64,000 bases of DNA from assembly GCF_900156345.1 (NCBI RefSeq), contig NZ_FTPP01000003.1, forward strand, positions 310,001 through 374,000. The letters are read 5' to 3'. Below are positions 8,723 through 17,620 of this stretch, in pieces. A program made the position numbers and the translations under genes. The notes under the pieces are model-generated. The model was not told where the DNA came from, ran no database searches, and saw only the letters and a program-made list of their open reading frames with translations. The DNA comes from Pontibacter indicus (lineage in GTDB: Bacteria > Bacteroidota > Bacteroidia > Cytophagales > Hymenobacteraceae). Numbering within the stretch: position 1 is the stretch's first letter; every line of letters starts with the position of its first letter.

Positions 8723-10081
8723 TTAGAGACGTGCGTCGGAAAGCTCTTTTGGGAGTACACCTTTCACGTCGTAAATAATGGCTTTCTCTTTGCAAAGATT
8801 ATTCAGGTCGAGCAGTTTAAATTCATTGTGGGAAACTGCCAAGATAATGGCATCACAATCAGTTATACCATTCAATTCTTTAACAGAATCCCAACCATAC
8901 TCATGCTTCACTTCCGCTGGCTCAGCCCAAGGGTCGTAAATTGTGATATTGGTATCGTAATCTTTGAGAGTGCGCAGGATGTCTACTACTTTAGTATTAC
9001 GCACATCCGGGCAGTTCTCTTTAAAGGTAATGCCGAGTACCAGTATTTTAGCTCCTTTTACAGGAATGTCCTTTTTAACCATTAGCTTTATCACTTCATG
9101 GGCCACATACTCGCCCATGCCGTCATTCAGACGGCGACCCGCTAGGATAATCTCCGGATGGTAACCAGCTTCCTGAGCTTTTTGTGCCAGGTAATAAGGG
9201 TCAACCCCAATACAGTGACCACCTACCAAACCGGGCTTGAATTTTAGGAAATTCCATTTCGTACCGGCTGCTTCCAATACCTCGTCCGTATCAATCCCTA
9301 AGCGGTTGAATATTTTGGCAAGTTCGTTCACGAAGGCAATATTGATATCACGCTGTGCATTTTCAATCACTTTTGCTGCTTCCGCTACTTTGATGGAAGC
9401 TGCCTTGTGCGTTCCGGCTGTGATCACTGTTCTATACAGTTGGTCCACTTTCTCTGCAGCTTCAGGAGTAGAACCAGAAGTGATCTTTAGTATTTTAGCA
9501 ACAGTATGTTCTTTATCTCCTGGGTTAATGCGCTCAGGAGAGTAGCCTGCAAAGAAGTCTTCGTTGAATTTCAGCCCCGACATACGCTCCAGCACCGGCA
9601 CGCATTCTTCCTCTGTTACACCAGGATACACGGTAGATTCGTATATCACGATGTCACTTTGCTTCAGTACTTTGCCCACAGTCTCGCTTGCTTTGTAGAG
9701 CGGTGTAAGATCGGGACGGTTGTTTTTATCCACCGGGGTAGGCACAGTCACGATGTAATAATTACAGGATTCAATGTCTTGCAGCTTACTGGAACAGTAG
9801 AGACCAGCCTGCCCGTTAGAGCTTGAAGTTAAAACCGATTTTAAATAATCATTTTCAATCTCTAATGTGCGATCATACCCATCATTCAGCTCTTGCACCC
9901 GACCCTCGTTTATATCGAATCCGACAGTAGAGAATTTTTTTGCGAACTCAACGGCTAGTGGTAGACCTACATAACCTAAGCCGATTACGGCAATCTTGGC
10001 ATTTTCTATAGCTGTCATCTCTGTACTTGACATTTCTTTATATTCGTTTTTCTTTATGCGCTTTAATTTATTGCGGTTCAT
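8723..10081 (-). CDS. Nucleotide-sugar dehydrogenase (WbpO/TviB-like)
   Basis: The 452-aa protein is a UDP-GlcNAc/GalNAc 6-dehydrogenase: [16 protein letters not shown]ossmann loop, [66 protein letters not shown] and [17 protein letters not shown] with the catalytic Cys. It oxidises C6 to the uronic acid with two NAD. The start is uncertain: the first ATG adds a basic leader ([16 protein letters not shown]), and internal Met17 or Met22 lies closer to the Rossmann fold and to family starts. Confidence 0.9.
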   Translation of the reverse strand: MNRNKLKRIKKNEYKEMSSTEMTAIENAKIAVIGLGYVGLPLAVEFAKKFSTVGFDINEGRVQELNDGYDRTLEIENDYLKSVLTSSSNGQAGLYCSSKLQDIESCNYYIVTVPTPVDKNNRPDLTPLYKASETVGKVLKQSDIVIYESTVYPGVTEEECVPVLERMSGLKFNEDFFAGYSPERINPGDKEHTVAKILKITSGSTPEAAEKVDQLYRTVITAGTHKAASIKVAEAAKVIENAQRDINIAFVNELAKIFNRLGIDTDEVLEAAGTKWNFLKFKPGLVGGHCIGVDPYYLAQKAQEAGYHPEIILAGRRLNDGMGEYVAHEVIKLMVKKDIPVKGAKILVLGITFKENCPDVRNTKVVDILRTLKDYDTNITIYDPWAEPAEVKHEYGWDSVKELNGITDCDAIILAVSHNEFKLLDLNNLCKEKAIIYDVKGVLPKELSDARL

Positions 10082-10122
10082 TTAACACACCTCTATCATA
10101 TTTTGAGGGGAGGGGTGGGATG

Positions 10123-12480
10123 TTATCCCTTCACCAACTTCCTCAACTTACTTCCCAAGCCCTTAGACTCTTCTTCATAATAGTTACCATACCCATAGCC
10201 GTAACCATAGGAATAACCATAGCTATTACTCTTTTTAGCATCATTCAGCACGATCATTGGATGTTTTAACTTACGTGACTTATACAGGTCATCTATGATT
10301 TGCAGCTGTTTTTTATGCGTGTAATTATACCGAACAATATATAAGCTAGAGTCAATGTAGGGGGCTAATGCCAAGGTATCTGCAACTTGCCCAACGGGTG
10401 AAGAATCGAGAATGATATAGTCAAAGCTTGCTTTTAGCTCATCTAGTAGCGTCCCTATCTTCGGAAGCATCATTAGTTCTGCTGGGTTCGGGGGTATTGG
10501 GCCGGATCCAATGATTGCTAATTCTGGCATTTCAGGCGCGAACTGAATCAGGTCTTCGATCTGAACTGTATCAGAGATCAGATAATTCGTGATGCCAATA
10601 TTATTTGGCAAATTCACACCTTGCGTCAACTTTGGCTTACGAAGATCGAAACCCAGTACTATAACGCGCTTTCCTGTCATGACCAAACTGGCAGCAAGAT
10701 TGAGGCTAAAGAAAGTTTTTCCTTCACCGCTCATACTGGATGTCACCAAAATAACTTTGTTTTCCTTTCCTCCTGCTGCAAATTGTAGGTTAGCTCGTAG
10801 CAATCTGAAAAGTTCGGCACTGGAACTACGGCTTTCCTGCGTAATAACAAGCATCTTACCAGACTCATTATGCCCAATTTCACCTAAAATAGGGGTAGAA
10901 GTACCTTTCTCGACATTCCGCAGTTCCTGCACGGTATCATTAAGCATATCTCGCAAGAAGATTCCGGCAAAAGGTATGGCCAAACCTGCCAACAGTGCCA
11001 TCAAATAAATATTTGTGGCTTGGGGCTCGATAGGGCTACCACTAGATGCGGCCGGATCAAGAACACGAGAATTTGAAGGAGTTATAGCTTGTGAGAGCGC
11101 TGCTTCTTCGCGTTTTTGTAGAAGGTAAAGGTATAACCCCTCTTTAATACCTTGCTGCCGACTGATATCAGTCAGTTCACGCTTCATAGAGGGTACCTGC
11201 CGCACCTGAGACTCAAATTGTCGGGCGATGGCTTGTAAACCCCTCCGTTTTACTAATAATCCCTCCCTTATATTTCGAATATTTTCGAGAATATTCAGGC
11301 GAAGTATTTCAAGTTGCTCGTTTACATTATGAAGCACAGGATTGCTTTCAGTAACAGATCTACCCAGGCGCCGACGCTGGTTTTGCAAGTCATTGAAGTT
11401 TGCGATCAGTCCGCCTAAGGTCGGATCTGCAATATCAAGACTGGTCGGCACCAGTTCATACTTATTCTCCTCCTTTTGCAGGTAAGATTCAACTGATTTT
11501 AAGATTTCGAGCTTTATTTCATTCTCTGTGATCTGCTGGTTGTATTCATGAGCAGTACTTTGATACATCCCACCACTGGCTGCGGGGTCTATCAATCTGT
11601 TATCCTGCATGTAACGCTCAACATCCTTCTCAACATCTGTCAACTCCCGAGTGAGATATACCAGACGGTCATCAATAAACTGTATGGTCTTCGTAACAGC
11701 TAAGTTCTTTTCGTGGATCGTTTCGCGGTTGTATACTTCAATCAGCTTATTCAAAATATCTTTGCCTTTGGCAGGTACAGGGTCCGTCAGACTCAACTCC
11801 ATCACCGTGGCATACTCGTTCACGCTTTTTACTGCCAATTGCCTACTGTAGCTATTCGCCATTTTGCCGAGGTTATTGAAGCGTACTAGTATTCGACGAC
11901 CTCTATCGTTGGTGATGTCCGAATCTGCCACAATAGTAAAAATCCCGTAATCTTTCTTAATCTGCTCACCAAACTTGTGGGTAGATACTTTATTCTCCCC
12001 TTCGTAAATACTGAAAGAATTATTGTCTTCTACTTCTACAACGAAGCTTTTGCCTAGTCCAGCCGAGTCAAGCTGTGCGATAACCGCCTTAATAGGGCTT
12101 CGACCCCCGTAAAGCTCAGGTGACTTAATTCTTCCTTCACCAAAATAAGACACTTCCATACCCAATTCGGTCAGCACACGCTCCATCAAGCCTTTCGATT
12201 TGATGACCAATACCTCATTTGAAAAGGATTTATTTGCCTTAATCAAAGCCATGTCGCCAAATAATCCGCTATTTGCCAGATCGGCGCCACTTTCATCTTT
12301 TATGAGAATAGTAGCCTTTACACTATAAACTGGGGTGGAATAACGCAAGTAAAGGTGTGCCGCCGTAAGGGCGAAGGCTGCACCGATCACAAACAGGTAC
12401 CAGTAGCGCAGGTACCGCATGAGCAGGCCTTTTATATCTAAAGACTCAGAATTATCTTCCTGAAAATCGAGTTCGGACAT
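10123..12480 (-). CDS. wzc: Wzc-type polysaccharide co-polymerase and tyrosine autokinase
   Basis: The 785-aa inner-membrane protein has an N-terminal Wzz domain with a first membrane helix near 30-50, a long periplasmic coiled-coil region (about 250-450), a second helix near 495-520 and a BY-kinase domain. The kinase shows Walker A SSMSGEGKTFFSLNLA, Walker A' VIVLGFDLRKPKL and Walker B FDYIILDSSP. The tail has eight tyrosines alternating with Gly/Ser (SYGYSYGYGYGYGNYY), the autophosphorylation cluster. It controls chain length and export with Wza, encoded 21 bases upstream. Confidence 0.93.
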   Translation of the reverse strand: MSELDFQEDNSESLDIKGLLMRYLRYWYLFVIGAAFALTAAHLYLRYSTPVYSVKATILIKDESGADLANSGLFGDMALIKANKSFSNEVLVIKSKGLMERVLTELGMEVSYFGEGRIKSPELYGGRSPIKAVIAQLDSAGLGKSFVVEVEDNNSFSIYEGENKVSTHKFGEQIKKDYGIFTIVADSDITNDRGRRILVRFNNLGKMANSYSRQLAVKSVNEYATVMELSLTDPVPAKGKDILNKLIEVYNRETIHEKNLAVTKTIQFIDDRLVYLTRELTDVEKDVERYMQDNRLIDPAASGGMYQSTAHEYNQQITENEIKLEILKSVESYLQKEENKYELVPTSLDIADPTLGGLIANFNDLQNQRRRLGRSVTESNPVLHNVNEQLEILRLNILENIRNIREGLLVKRRGLQAIARQFESQVRQVPSMKRELTDISRQQGIKEGLYLYLLQKREEAALSQAITPSNSRVLDPAASSGSPIEPQATNIYLMALLAGLAIPFAGIFLRDMLNDTVQELRNVEKGTSTPILGEIGHNESGKMLVITQESRSSSAELFRLLRANLQFAAGGKENKVILVTSSMSGEGKTFFSLNLAASLVMTGKRVIVLGFDLRKPKLTQGVNLPNNIGITNYLISDTVQIEDLIQFAPEMPELAIIGSGPIPPNPAELMMLPKIGTLLDELKASFDYIILDSSPVGQVADTLALAPYIDSSLYIVRYNYTHKKQLQIIDDLYKSRKLKHPMIVLNDAKKSNSYGYSYGYGYGYGNYYEEESKGLGSKLRKLVKG

Positions 12481-12501
12481 TATATAGAAGGAAGTGTTAT
12501 A

Positions 12502-13293
12502 TTATTTTAACAATTGGTAAAGCACCCAGGCAGAAGACACAATGCCTGCAGCGAAGCCCCAGTTACGCCGGATAAAGCTGGTACCTGTCACCTTGGCCTT
12601 ATCTGGCTCTACATACACAATGTCATTCTGTTGCAAATAAAAGTAAGGCGAGTTAAGTGTTTCCTTGCTATTGAGGTTTAAGCGAGCCATGGTACGCTCA
12701 CCATTTTGCTCTCTGATCACCAGCACATTTTCCATCTTCCCGTAAATTGAAATGCCGCCTGCCATCGCAAGACCTTCCAGCAAGTTAACCTCTTCATTAT
12801 CTGAAGGCACTTGTATTACAGAAGGTCCTGTTTCACCCATCATGGTAAACCTGAAATTTTGCAATCTCACTTTAACGATAGGCTCCTGCACATATTCTTT
12901 TACCCGCAACACGATTGAGTCCCGAACTTGTTCAGTTGTCAGCCCATTCACCTGCATATTTCCTATTACAGGAAAATCAATCGAGCCACGAGTATCTACT
13001 AGATAACCTTGGTTTTCATTTCCTATCTGACGCATTATGCCGCCGCCACCTCCACCAGTACCTTCTTCCATGATTATACCACGGCTAAACAGCATATTGG
13101 TTTCCATATTAGGAGTTAGCACATCAATAGTAAGCAAATCACCCGGCTTGATGGTCAGACGCTTTATTTCTATCGACTCTGTAAGGAGGGGCTTTTGCTC
13201 CAGGTCACTAAAATAGACGATGTTACGGGTACGCAGTGAACTGCAGGAGGCTAAGAAGAGAAGACTCAGGAAGAGTACTAGTTTAATTTTCAT
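12502..13293 (-). CDS. wza: Wza-type polysaccharide export outer-membrane lipoprotein
   Basis: The 263-aa protein starts with a lipoprotein signal (LLFLASC, Cys17) and continues with a Poly_export domain (LTIKPGDLLTIDVLTPN; GYLVDTRGSIDFPVIGNMQVNG), then an SLBB-like segment ending ILVIREQNGERTMARLNLNS and QQNDIVYVEPDKAK. A C-terminal hydrophobic helix (WGFAAGIVSSAWVLYQLL) is typical of the Bacteroidota form. It forms the outer-membrane exit for the polysaccharide. It is the first gene of the minus-strand operon; the promoter region lies upstream at about 13.38-13.41 kb. Confidence 0.92.
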   Translation of the reverse strand: MKIKLVLFLSLLFLASCSSLRTRNIVYFSDLEQKPLLTESIEIKRLTIKPGDLLTIDVLTPNMETNMLFSRGIIMEEGTGGGGGGIMRQIGNENQGYLVDTRGSIDFPVIGNMQVNGLTTEQVRDSIVLRVKEYVQEPIVKVRLQNFRFTMMGETGPSVIQVPSDNEEVNLLEGLAMAGGISIYGKMENVLVIREQNGERTMARLNLNSKETLNSPYFYLQQNDIVYVEPDKAKVTGTSFIRRNWGFAAGIVSSAWVLYQLLK

Positions 13294-13665
13294 ATAGTGT
13301 AAAATAGCATTTGCTAATGCAACAAGCTAAAGGGCACAACTAAGTCTCAGCAACACAAACACATTGTCGCTAGAAAGCAAAATTACGTAAAATGTTTTTG
13401 AAAACATTTATTATATGTGGATAATTATACCCCTCCCAACTTAAGGTATTTAGGTCCTATACAAAAATATCTCTTTGAGGACAAGTAGGGTCGGAAAGTC
13501 CAGATTTGTGAACAAATGTTAAGGGGGGGCAGTATTTGTCTTAGTGCGTTCATAGCTGGACTTACACTCCTGTGATCCCCTCATGGGTACAATTTCGCGT
13601 GAACTTAACGCCTTTTCCTTTTTCGTAACTTGCTTCCCAGTTTTTACTTCTTAAACGGACGAACC
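13294..13665. other. Leader and intergenic DNA upstream of wza
   Basis: This AT-rich stretch separates wza (minus) from the flavin reductase fragment (plus). Apart from the promoter/palindrome at 13378-13409 I see only a G-run at about 13522-13529 and no open frame with codon character. Homology to the upstream region of the intact flavin reductase gene begins weakly at about 13615 (TTTTCGTAA followed by TTGC in both). Confidence 0.5.
13378..13409 (-). promoter_or_regulatory. Possible promoter and palindromic operator of the wza operon
   Basis: On the minus strand TAATTTTG (plus-strand 13378-13385) fits the Bacteroidota -7 consensus TAnnTTTG. Just upstream of it is a perfect 9-bp inverted repeat, AAATGTTTT and AAAACATTT around a TG spacer (13390-13409), placed between the -7 and the expected -33 site. 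I see no clear -33 TTG. The site is about 85-115 bases upstream of wza. A transcription factor binding here would control the whole polysaccharide operon. This is a sequence-based proposal. Confidence 0.4.
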
Positions 13666-13851
13666 ACGAGAACTATCTATCCGAAAGAAACTAAAACGAC
13701 CGAAATGGATGCTTTATTGCTAGGTGCTGTTGCCCCGTGGCCAATTGCCTTTGCCTGTACGGTGGGTGAGAAGGGGAGTTTGAACTTGAGCCTATTCAGT
13801 TTCTTAAATGCGTTTAGCGTTAAATTACCTCTTATGCTCATAGAAGTTTAA
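13666..13851 (+). pseudogene. Broken 5' copy of the flavin reductase gene
   Basis: The reading frame from 13666 translates to TIYPKETKTTEMDALLLGAVAPWPIAF and on to about residue 60, closely matching the first 60 residues of the intact protein encoded at 16622. By eye about 100 of 119 bases agree between 13681-13799 and 16637-16755. The position of the ATG is ACG here, and the frame stops after KLPLMLIEV, so no functional product is expected. The copy lies in the same orientation as the intact gene, with the MBOAT/SGNH pair between them. Confidence 0.85.
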
Positions 13852-14025
13852 GAAAAGAAGATCAACTTAGTAATGTAATGAACAGTAATAAAGATAGGGG
13901 AAATTGATTAGCTACTTTAGCTTGAAATGCTAATTGAAAGTATGTGTTTTAAAGTACAAGCCTCTTCTATTAATTATTTTCAATAAATGTTTAGTAAGTG
14001 ATAAAGTATCCAATAACTTATTAGG

Positions 14026-15009
14026 TTACTGTTTTAATATAATGGATAATTTGTTGGAAAAATCTTCAGAGAAAATATCCGCACCGGTACTATTAAGATG
14101 TGTATTATTATAAAAGAGGCTTTTATCTAAGCAGATTTCATTACTAGTATAGTCTAAAAAGTAGTTGTCTGTTCCTGCAATACTTTGGAATACTTCTTTG
14201 ATCTCCTGTAAGTTTTCTATTTTCATAACCCCCTCATAATATATAGGAGGAAGAACAAGAACCACCTTCTTATTTCTTGCATTTGCTAAACTTACTAATG
14301 CCTTGTACTGCTGCACCACTTTATTACTAATAGTCGCTTTTAATGATGTTTCTCTCGGGCTGTCCCTCCAAATTTTGTGCTGTGGGACAAAGCCATTGAC
14401 TTCAGTTTCGTCATCGTGATGAATTCTACCCAAATACCCATATACAGCATACTGAAAAAAATTATAGTCTAATGTTGTTAAAGGGTAAAATGGAACATAT
14501 TTCATTTTCCAAAGTAAATTAGGGTCAATCTGTTCAAGTCCTTCGTATAGATAATAATTGTCGAGATAAGGAGTAAACCTATAAATTTCAGCAACTGCCT
14601 CTCTGCCAGAGAATTCGCTAAATGTACCCGCAATAACTATTACTTCTGAATCTGAATATTCTATAAATTCCTTAAGTAGCCCTTGATACTGTGTCAGCGG
14701 CGTACCATTCAGTCCAAAATTATAGCTGCTTCTACCTGTGATATTAGATATTATTTCAGGATTAAAATGTACCCATGCAACAGATGACCCAAAAATTGCC
14801 ACATCTGGATTTTGCTGATGGCTAATAATTTTTCCTACAGTTGCAACTTGTCCTTTTCTAACTTTGGTGACCCCTGCGTATAATGAAGTCTTAATCATCC
14901 AAAGTATAAGGAAAAGAATAAGTAAGAACACCAGTAATTTAAACAGTACAGGGAGCCGGAGCCTATTAAAACTGGAAGTATATAAATTCATTGCTCTTAA
15001 ATACACCAA
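14026..15009 (-). CDS. SGNH/GDSL-like membrane-anchored protein, partner of MBOAT
   Basis: The 327-aa protein has one N-terminal membrane helix (about 20-45), then DVAIFGSSVAWVHF near residue 70, where Ser75 or Ser76 would be the nucleophile, and a C-terminal NNTHLNSTGADIFS that resembles the SGNH His block. This architecture matches the DltD/AlgJ-like helpers of MBOAT acyltransferases. It overlaps the MBOAT gene by 44 bases, or less if Met7 is the start. It probably takes part in O-acylation of the exopolysaccharide in the periplasm. The DNA is strongly AT-rich. Confidence 0.65.
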   Translation of the reverse strand: MVYLRAMNLYTSSFNRLRLPVLFKLLVFLLILFLILWMIKTSLYAGVTKVRKGQVATVGKIISHQQNPDVAIFGSSVAWVHFNPEIISNITGRSSYNFGLNGTPLTQYQGLLKEFIEYSDSEVIVIAGTFSEFSGREAVAEIYRFTPYLDNYYLYEGLEQIDPNLLWKMKYVPFYPLTTLDYNFFQYAVYGYLGRIHHDDETEVNGFVPQHKIWRDSPRETSLKATISNKVVQQYKALVSLANARNKKVVLVLPPIYYEGVMKIENLQEIKEVFQSIAGTDNYFLDYTSNEICLDKSLFYNNTHLNSTGADIFSEDFSNKLSIILKQ

Positions 15010-16453
15010 GTGTGATAATTGTAATCAACAAAAAATAGTAAAAGCCCCATCGGGCAATAGTAGGTAGAGAATTGACTCCAGAGTTTAATAAATCTTTTCT
15101 GTGAAAATATTCTATCACCAACAGTATGATGATAAAGAATAGTGATAAAGCAATGGTGTTTGGTGGTTGATTAAATAATAAATACTTGATCCAAGCTCCA
15201 TTAACATTAAACATTATCTCCCTTGCCGATTCTCCAAACCCCGAAAACATATGCGTGGTGATGTACCAAGCGTCAGAAATATTATTTGCCCTGAAGAATA
15301 CCCACGCCAAGCAGACTAGGGAAAAAGTTGTTCCTACCTGGATGAACTTATAGAAAATCCTGTTTCTGCCGAGCCCCAGAAGCTCTACAGCTGTGTCACG
15401 CTGCTTAGCTGTAAGGAACCCGAATATCTGGTAGAAGCCATGAAGTGCTCCCCATACTATAAATGTCCAGTTGGCCCCATGCCAGAACCCGCTCACCAGG
15501 AATACAATAAAGATGTTGTAATACCAGCGCCATTTCACCACGCGGTTGCCACCCAGCGGAATGTAGAGGTAATCCCTGAACCAGGTAGATAGGGAGATAT
15601 GCCATCGGCTCCAGAACTCCCGGATGGACTTAGAGAAATAGGGCCTTCTGAAGTTCTCCATCAGCCTAAATCCCATTACCTGAGCCGAGCCAATAGCAAT
15701 ATCGGAATAGCCTGAGAAGTCACAGTAGATCTGAAAGGCAAAGAACACCGTGGCGATTATAAGGGGAATACCCTCATAGTCTGTGGGGTTGTTGTAGACT
15801 TGGTTGACCATCACAGCCAAGCGGTCAGCAATTACTACTTTCTTGAACAGGCCCCAAGCCATCAGCTTGAGGCCGCTTGTCACTCTTTCATAGTTAAACT
15901 CGTGCTTTTCTTTTAGTTGGTCTATCAGATTACCCGCCCGCTCAATAGGGCCTGCTACAAGTTGAGGGAAGAAGGTGACAAAAAGGGCAAAAATACCAAA
16001 GTGCTTTTCTGCCTTCTGCCTGCCATAGTACACGTCGATTGTGTAGCTCATAGTCTGGAAGGTGTAGAAGGAGATGCCCATGGGCAGGAGCAGTTCAAAG
16101 GCAGGTGCCGCATAGCTCACCCCCAGCACATCGGCCAAGTCCTTTGCGGCGGTATTAAAGAAGTTGTAGTACTTGAAGGTGAACAGGGTGGCCAGGTTGG
16201 TGAAAAGGCTCACCCACAGCCAAGGCTTACGCTTGGATGTGGCCTCTACCGGGTGGCGGTCCATCATTAGGCTGCACAAATAGTCAATAAGCGTGGAGAT
16301 GACCAGGATGATGGCATAATCCACCCGCCAGAACATGTAGAAGGTATAGCTGGCAACAAGCAGGAGCAGCCACCGGAAGCGGTGCGGTAAAAGGAAGAAG
16401 AGCGCCACCACCGTCGGAAAGAAGATGAGGAACTCAAACGAGTTGAAAAGCAT
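14966..16453 (-). CDS. MBOAT family O-acyltransferase (AlgI-like)
   Basis: The 495-aa multi-pass protein has the AlgI/DltB features: FFPTVVALFFLLPHRFRWLLLL, ISFYTFQTMSYTIDVYYG, FPQLVAGPIERA, FCDFSGYSDIAIGSAQVMGF-like block, REFWSRWHISLSTWFRDYLYIPLGGNR, and VSGFWHGANWTFIVWGALHG with the conserved His. It would move acyl groups across the inner membrane for O-acetylation of a polysaccharide. It begins 168 bases from the divergent flavin reductase gene. It may serve the polysaccharide locus at the left, although the broken gene copy between them shows the pair arrived separately. Confidence 0.92.
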   Translation of the reverse strand: MLFNSFEFLIFFPTVVALFFLLPHRFRWLLLLVASYTFYMFWRVDYAIILVISTLIDYLCSLMMDRHPVEATSKRKPWLWVSLFTNLATLFTFKYYNFFNTAAKDLADVLGVSYAAPAFELLLPMGISFYTFQTMSYTIDVYYGRQKAEKHFGIFALFVTFFPQLVAGPIERAGNLIDQLKEKHEFNYERVTSGLKLMAWGLFKKVVIADRLAVMVNQVYNNPTDYEGIPLIIATVFFAFQIYCDFSGYSDIAIGSAQVMGFRLMENFRRPYFSKSIREFWSRWHISLSTWFRDYLYIPLGGNRVVKWRWYYNIFIVFLVSGFWHGANWTFIVWGALHGFYQIFGFLTAKQRDTAVELLGLGRNRIFYKFIQVGTTFSLVCLAWVFFRANNISDAWYITTHMFSGFGESAREIMFNVNGAWIKYLLFNQPPNTIALSLFFIIILLVIEYFHRKDLLNSGVNSLPTIARWGFYYFLLITIITLGVFKSNEFIYFQF

Positions 16454-16621
16454 AAATTTGTTGGATGACCTTTGTAATCAAGCAGCAAATTTGATGAATT
16501 CAAATAACATCCCGAAAAATAATTAAAGAGAATTTAGCTAAATAACAGAACAGGCATCTTATAATAGAATTTTTATCTTTTCGTAAATTGCCCTGCAATT
16601 CAGATTCAACCTAAACACACC

Positions 16622-17515
16622 ATGAAAACCATCAATCCAAAAGAAACTAAAACGGCGGAAGTGCATGCTTTATTGTTAGGAGCTATTGCGCCGCGGCCAA
16701 TTGCCTTTGCCAGTACGGTGGATGAGGAGGGGAATGTGAACCTGAGCCCTTTCAGCTTTTTTAATGTTTTCAGCGCCAAGCCACCGATCGTGGTTTTCTC
16801 CCCTGCCCGACGTGTGCGTGACAACACCAGCAAGCATACGCTCGAAAATGTAATGACAACCAAAGAGGTGGTGATCAACATCGGCAACTATGACATTGTG
16901 GAGCAAATGTCGCTGGCAAGCACAGAGTATGATAAAGGGGTTAATGAATTCATCAAATCAGGGTTAACGTCGGAACCGTCTGTGATGGTGCGTGCCCCAC
17001 GGGTAAAGGAAGCGCCTGTGGCCCTAGAGTGCAGGGTGAACGAAGTGATCAGCCTTGGACCCGAAGGCGGCGCGGGCAACCTGGTGATCTGTGAAGTGCT
17101 CCTGATCCATGTAAGCGAAAACATTCTGGACGAGGAAGGTAAGATCGACCCTTACAAATTAGATGCCGTTGCTCGTATGGGCGGCGACTATTACCTGCGG
17201 GCAAACGGCGATTGTATTTTTGAGCTGCCCAAACCGGTGCGTAACAAGGGGGTGGGCGTAGACCAGCTGCCAGAACACATCCGCAACAGCAGTATCCTGT
17301 CCGGCAATCATTTGGCTCGCTTGGGCAATACGGAAGTTATCCCTACGACTGAGGAAGTAGAGGCTTTTAAAGCAGATCCACTGGTGAGCTATACCTTCAA
17401 CAAGTACGGCCACGACAAAACGTTGCTGCGCGAAGAGTTCGAGAGGTTAGCAAAACAGCTACTGGATGACCACCAGGTGTTGGAGGCGTGGAAGATTTTG
17501 TTGATGTGTGAATGA
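16622..17515 (+). CDS. Flavin reductase family protein (FMN-binding split barrel)
   Basis: The 297-aa protein shows the flavin reductase-like/DIM6-NTAB fold marks: LLGAIAPRPIAFASTVDEEGNVNLSPFSFFNVFSAKPPIVVFSP in the first 60 residues (described here by its two halves, the APRPIAF loop and the SPFSFFNVFS loop), then NTLENV-type and EYDKGVNEF segments. The C-terminal 90 residues are an extension common in the Bacteroidota members. It probably binds FMN and is cytosolic; the physiological electron acceptor is unknown. A broken duplicate of its first 60 codons lies 3 kb to the left. Confidence 0.85.
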   Translation: MKTINPKETKTAEVHALLLGAIAPRPIAFASTVDEEGNVNLSPFSFFNVFSAKPPIVVFSPARRVRDNTSKHTLENVMTTKEVVINIGNYDIVEQMSLASTEYDKGVNEFIKSGLTSEPSVMVRAPRVKEAPVALECRVNEVISLGPEGGAGNLVICEVLLIHVSENILDEEGKIDPYKLDAVARMGGDYYLRANGDCIFELPKPVRNKGVGVDQLPEHIRNSSILSGNHLARLGNTEVIPTTEEVEAFKADPLVSYTFNKYGHDKTLLREEFERLAKQLLDDHQVLEAWKILLMCE

Positions 17516-17600
17516 GTGAGTTAGTGAATGAGTGATTATTTTTTTTGAACGATCAACCCACCCCTACCCCTCCGAGGAGGGGAATTCTTATGCACGATTC

Positions 17601-17620
17601 GGACAGGTCGTGACCTGTCC
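17601..17620. repeat. GGACAGGTC palindromic element, copy 1
   Basis: GGACAGGTCGTGACCTGTCC, two 9-bp arms around a GT centre, preceded by TGCACGATTC and followed by CTAC. It lies between the convergent flavin reductase and DUF6503 genes. Three relatives are at 18435, 19470 and 27087. A short CCCCTCC/GGAGGGG hairpin precedes it at 17567-17582. Confidence 0.85.

Noticed and set aside
13630..13851. Calling 13630-13851 an intact small flavin protein
   Set aside because: The position matching the flavin reductase ATG is ACG, the frame stops after about 60 codons and lacks the rest of the domain, so it is a decayed duplicate.
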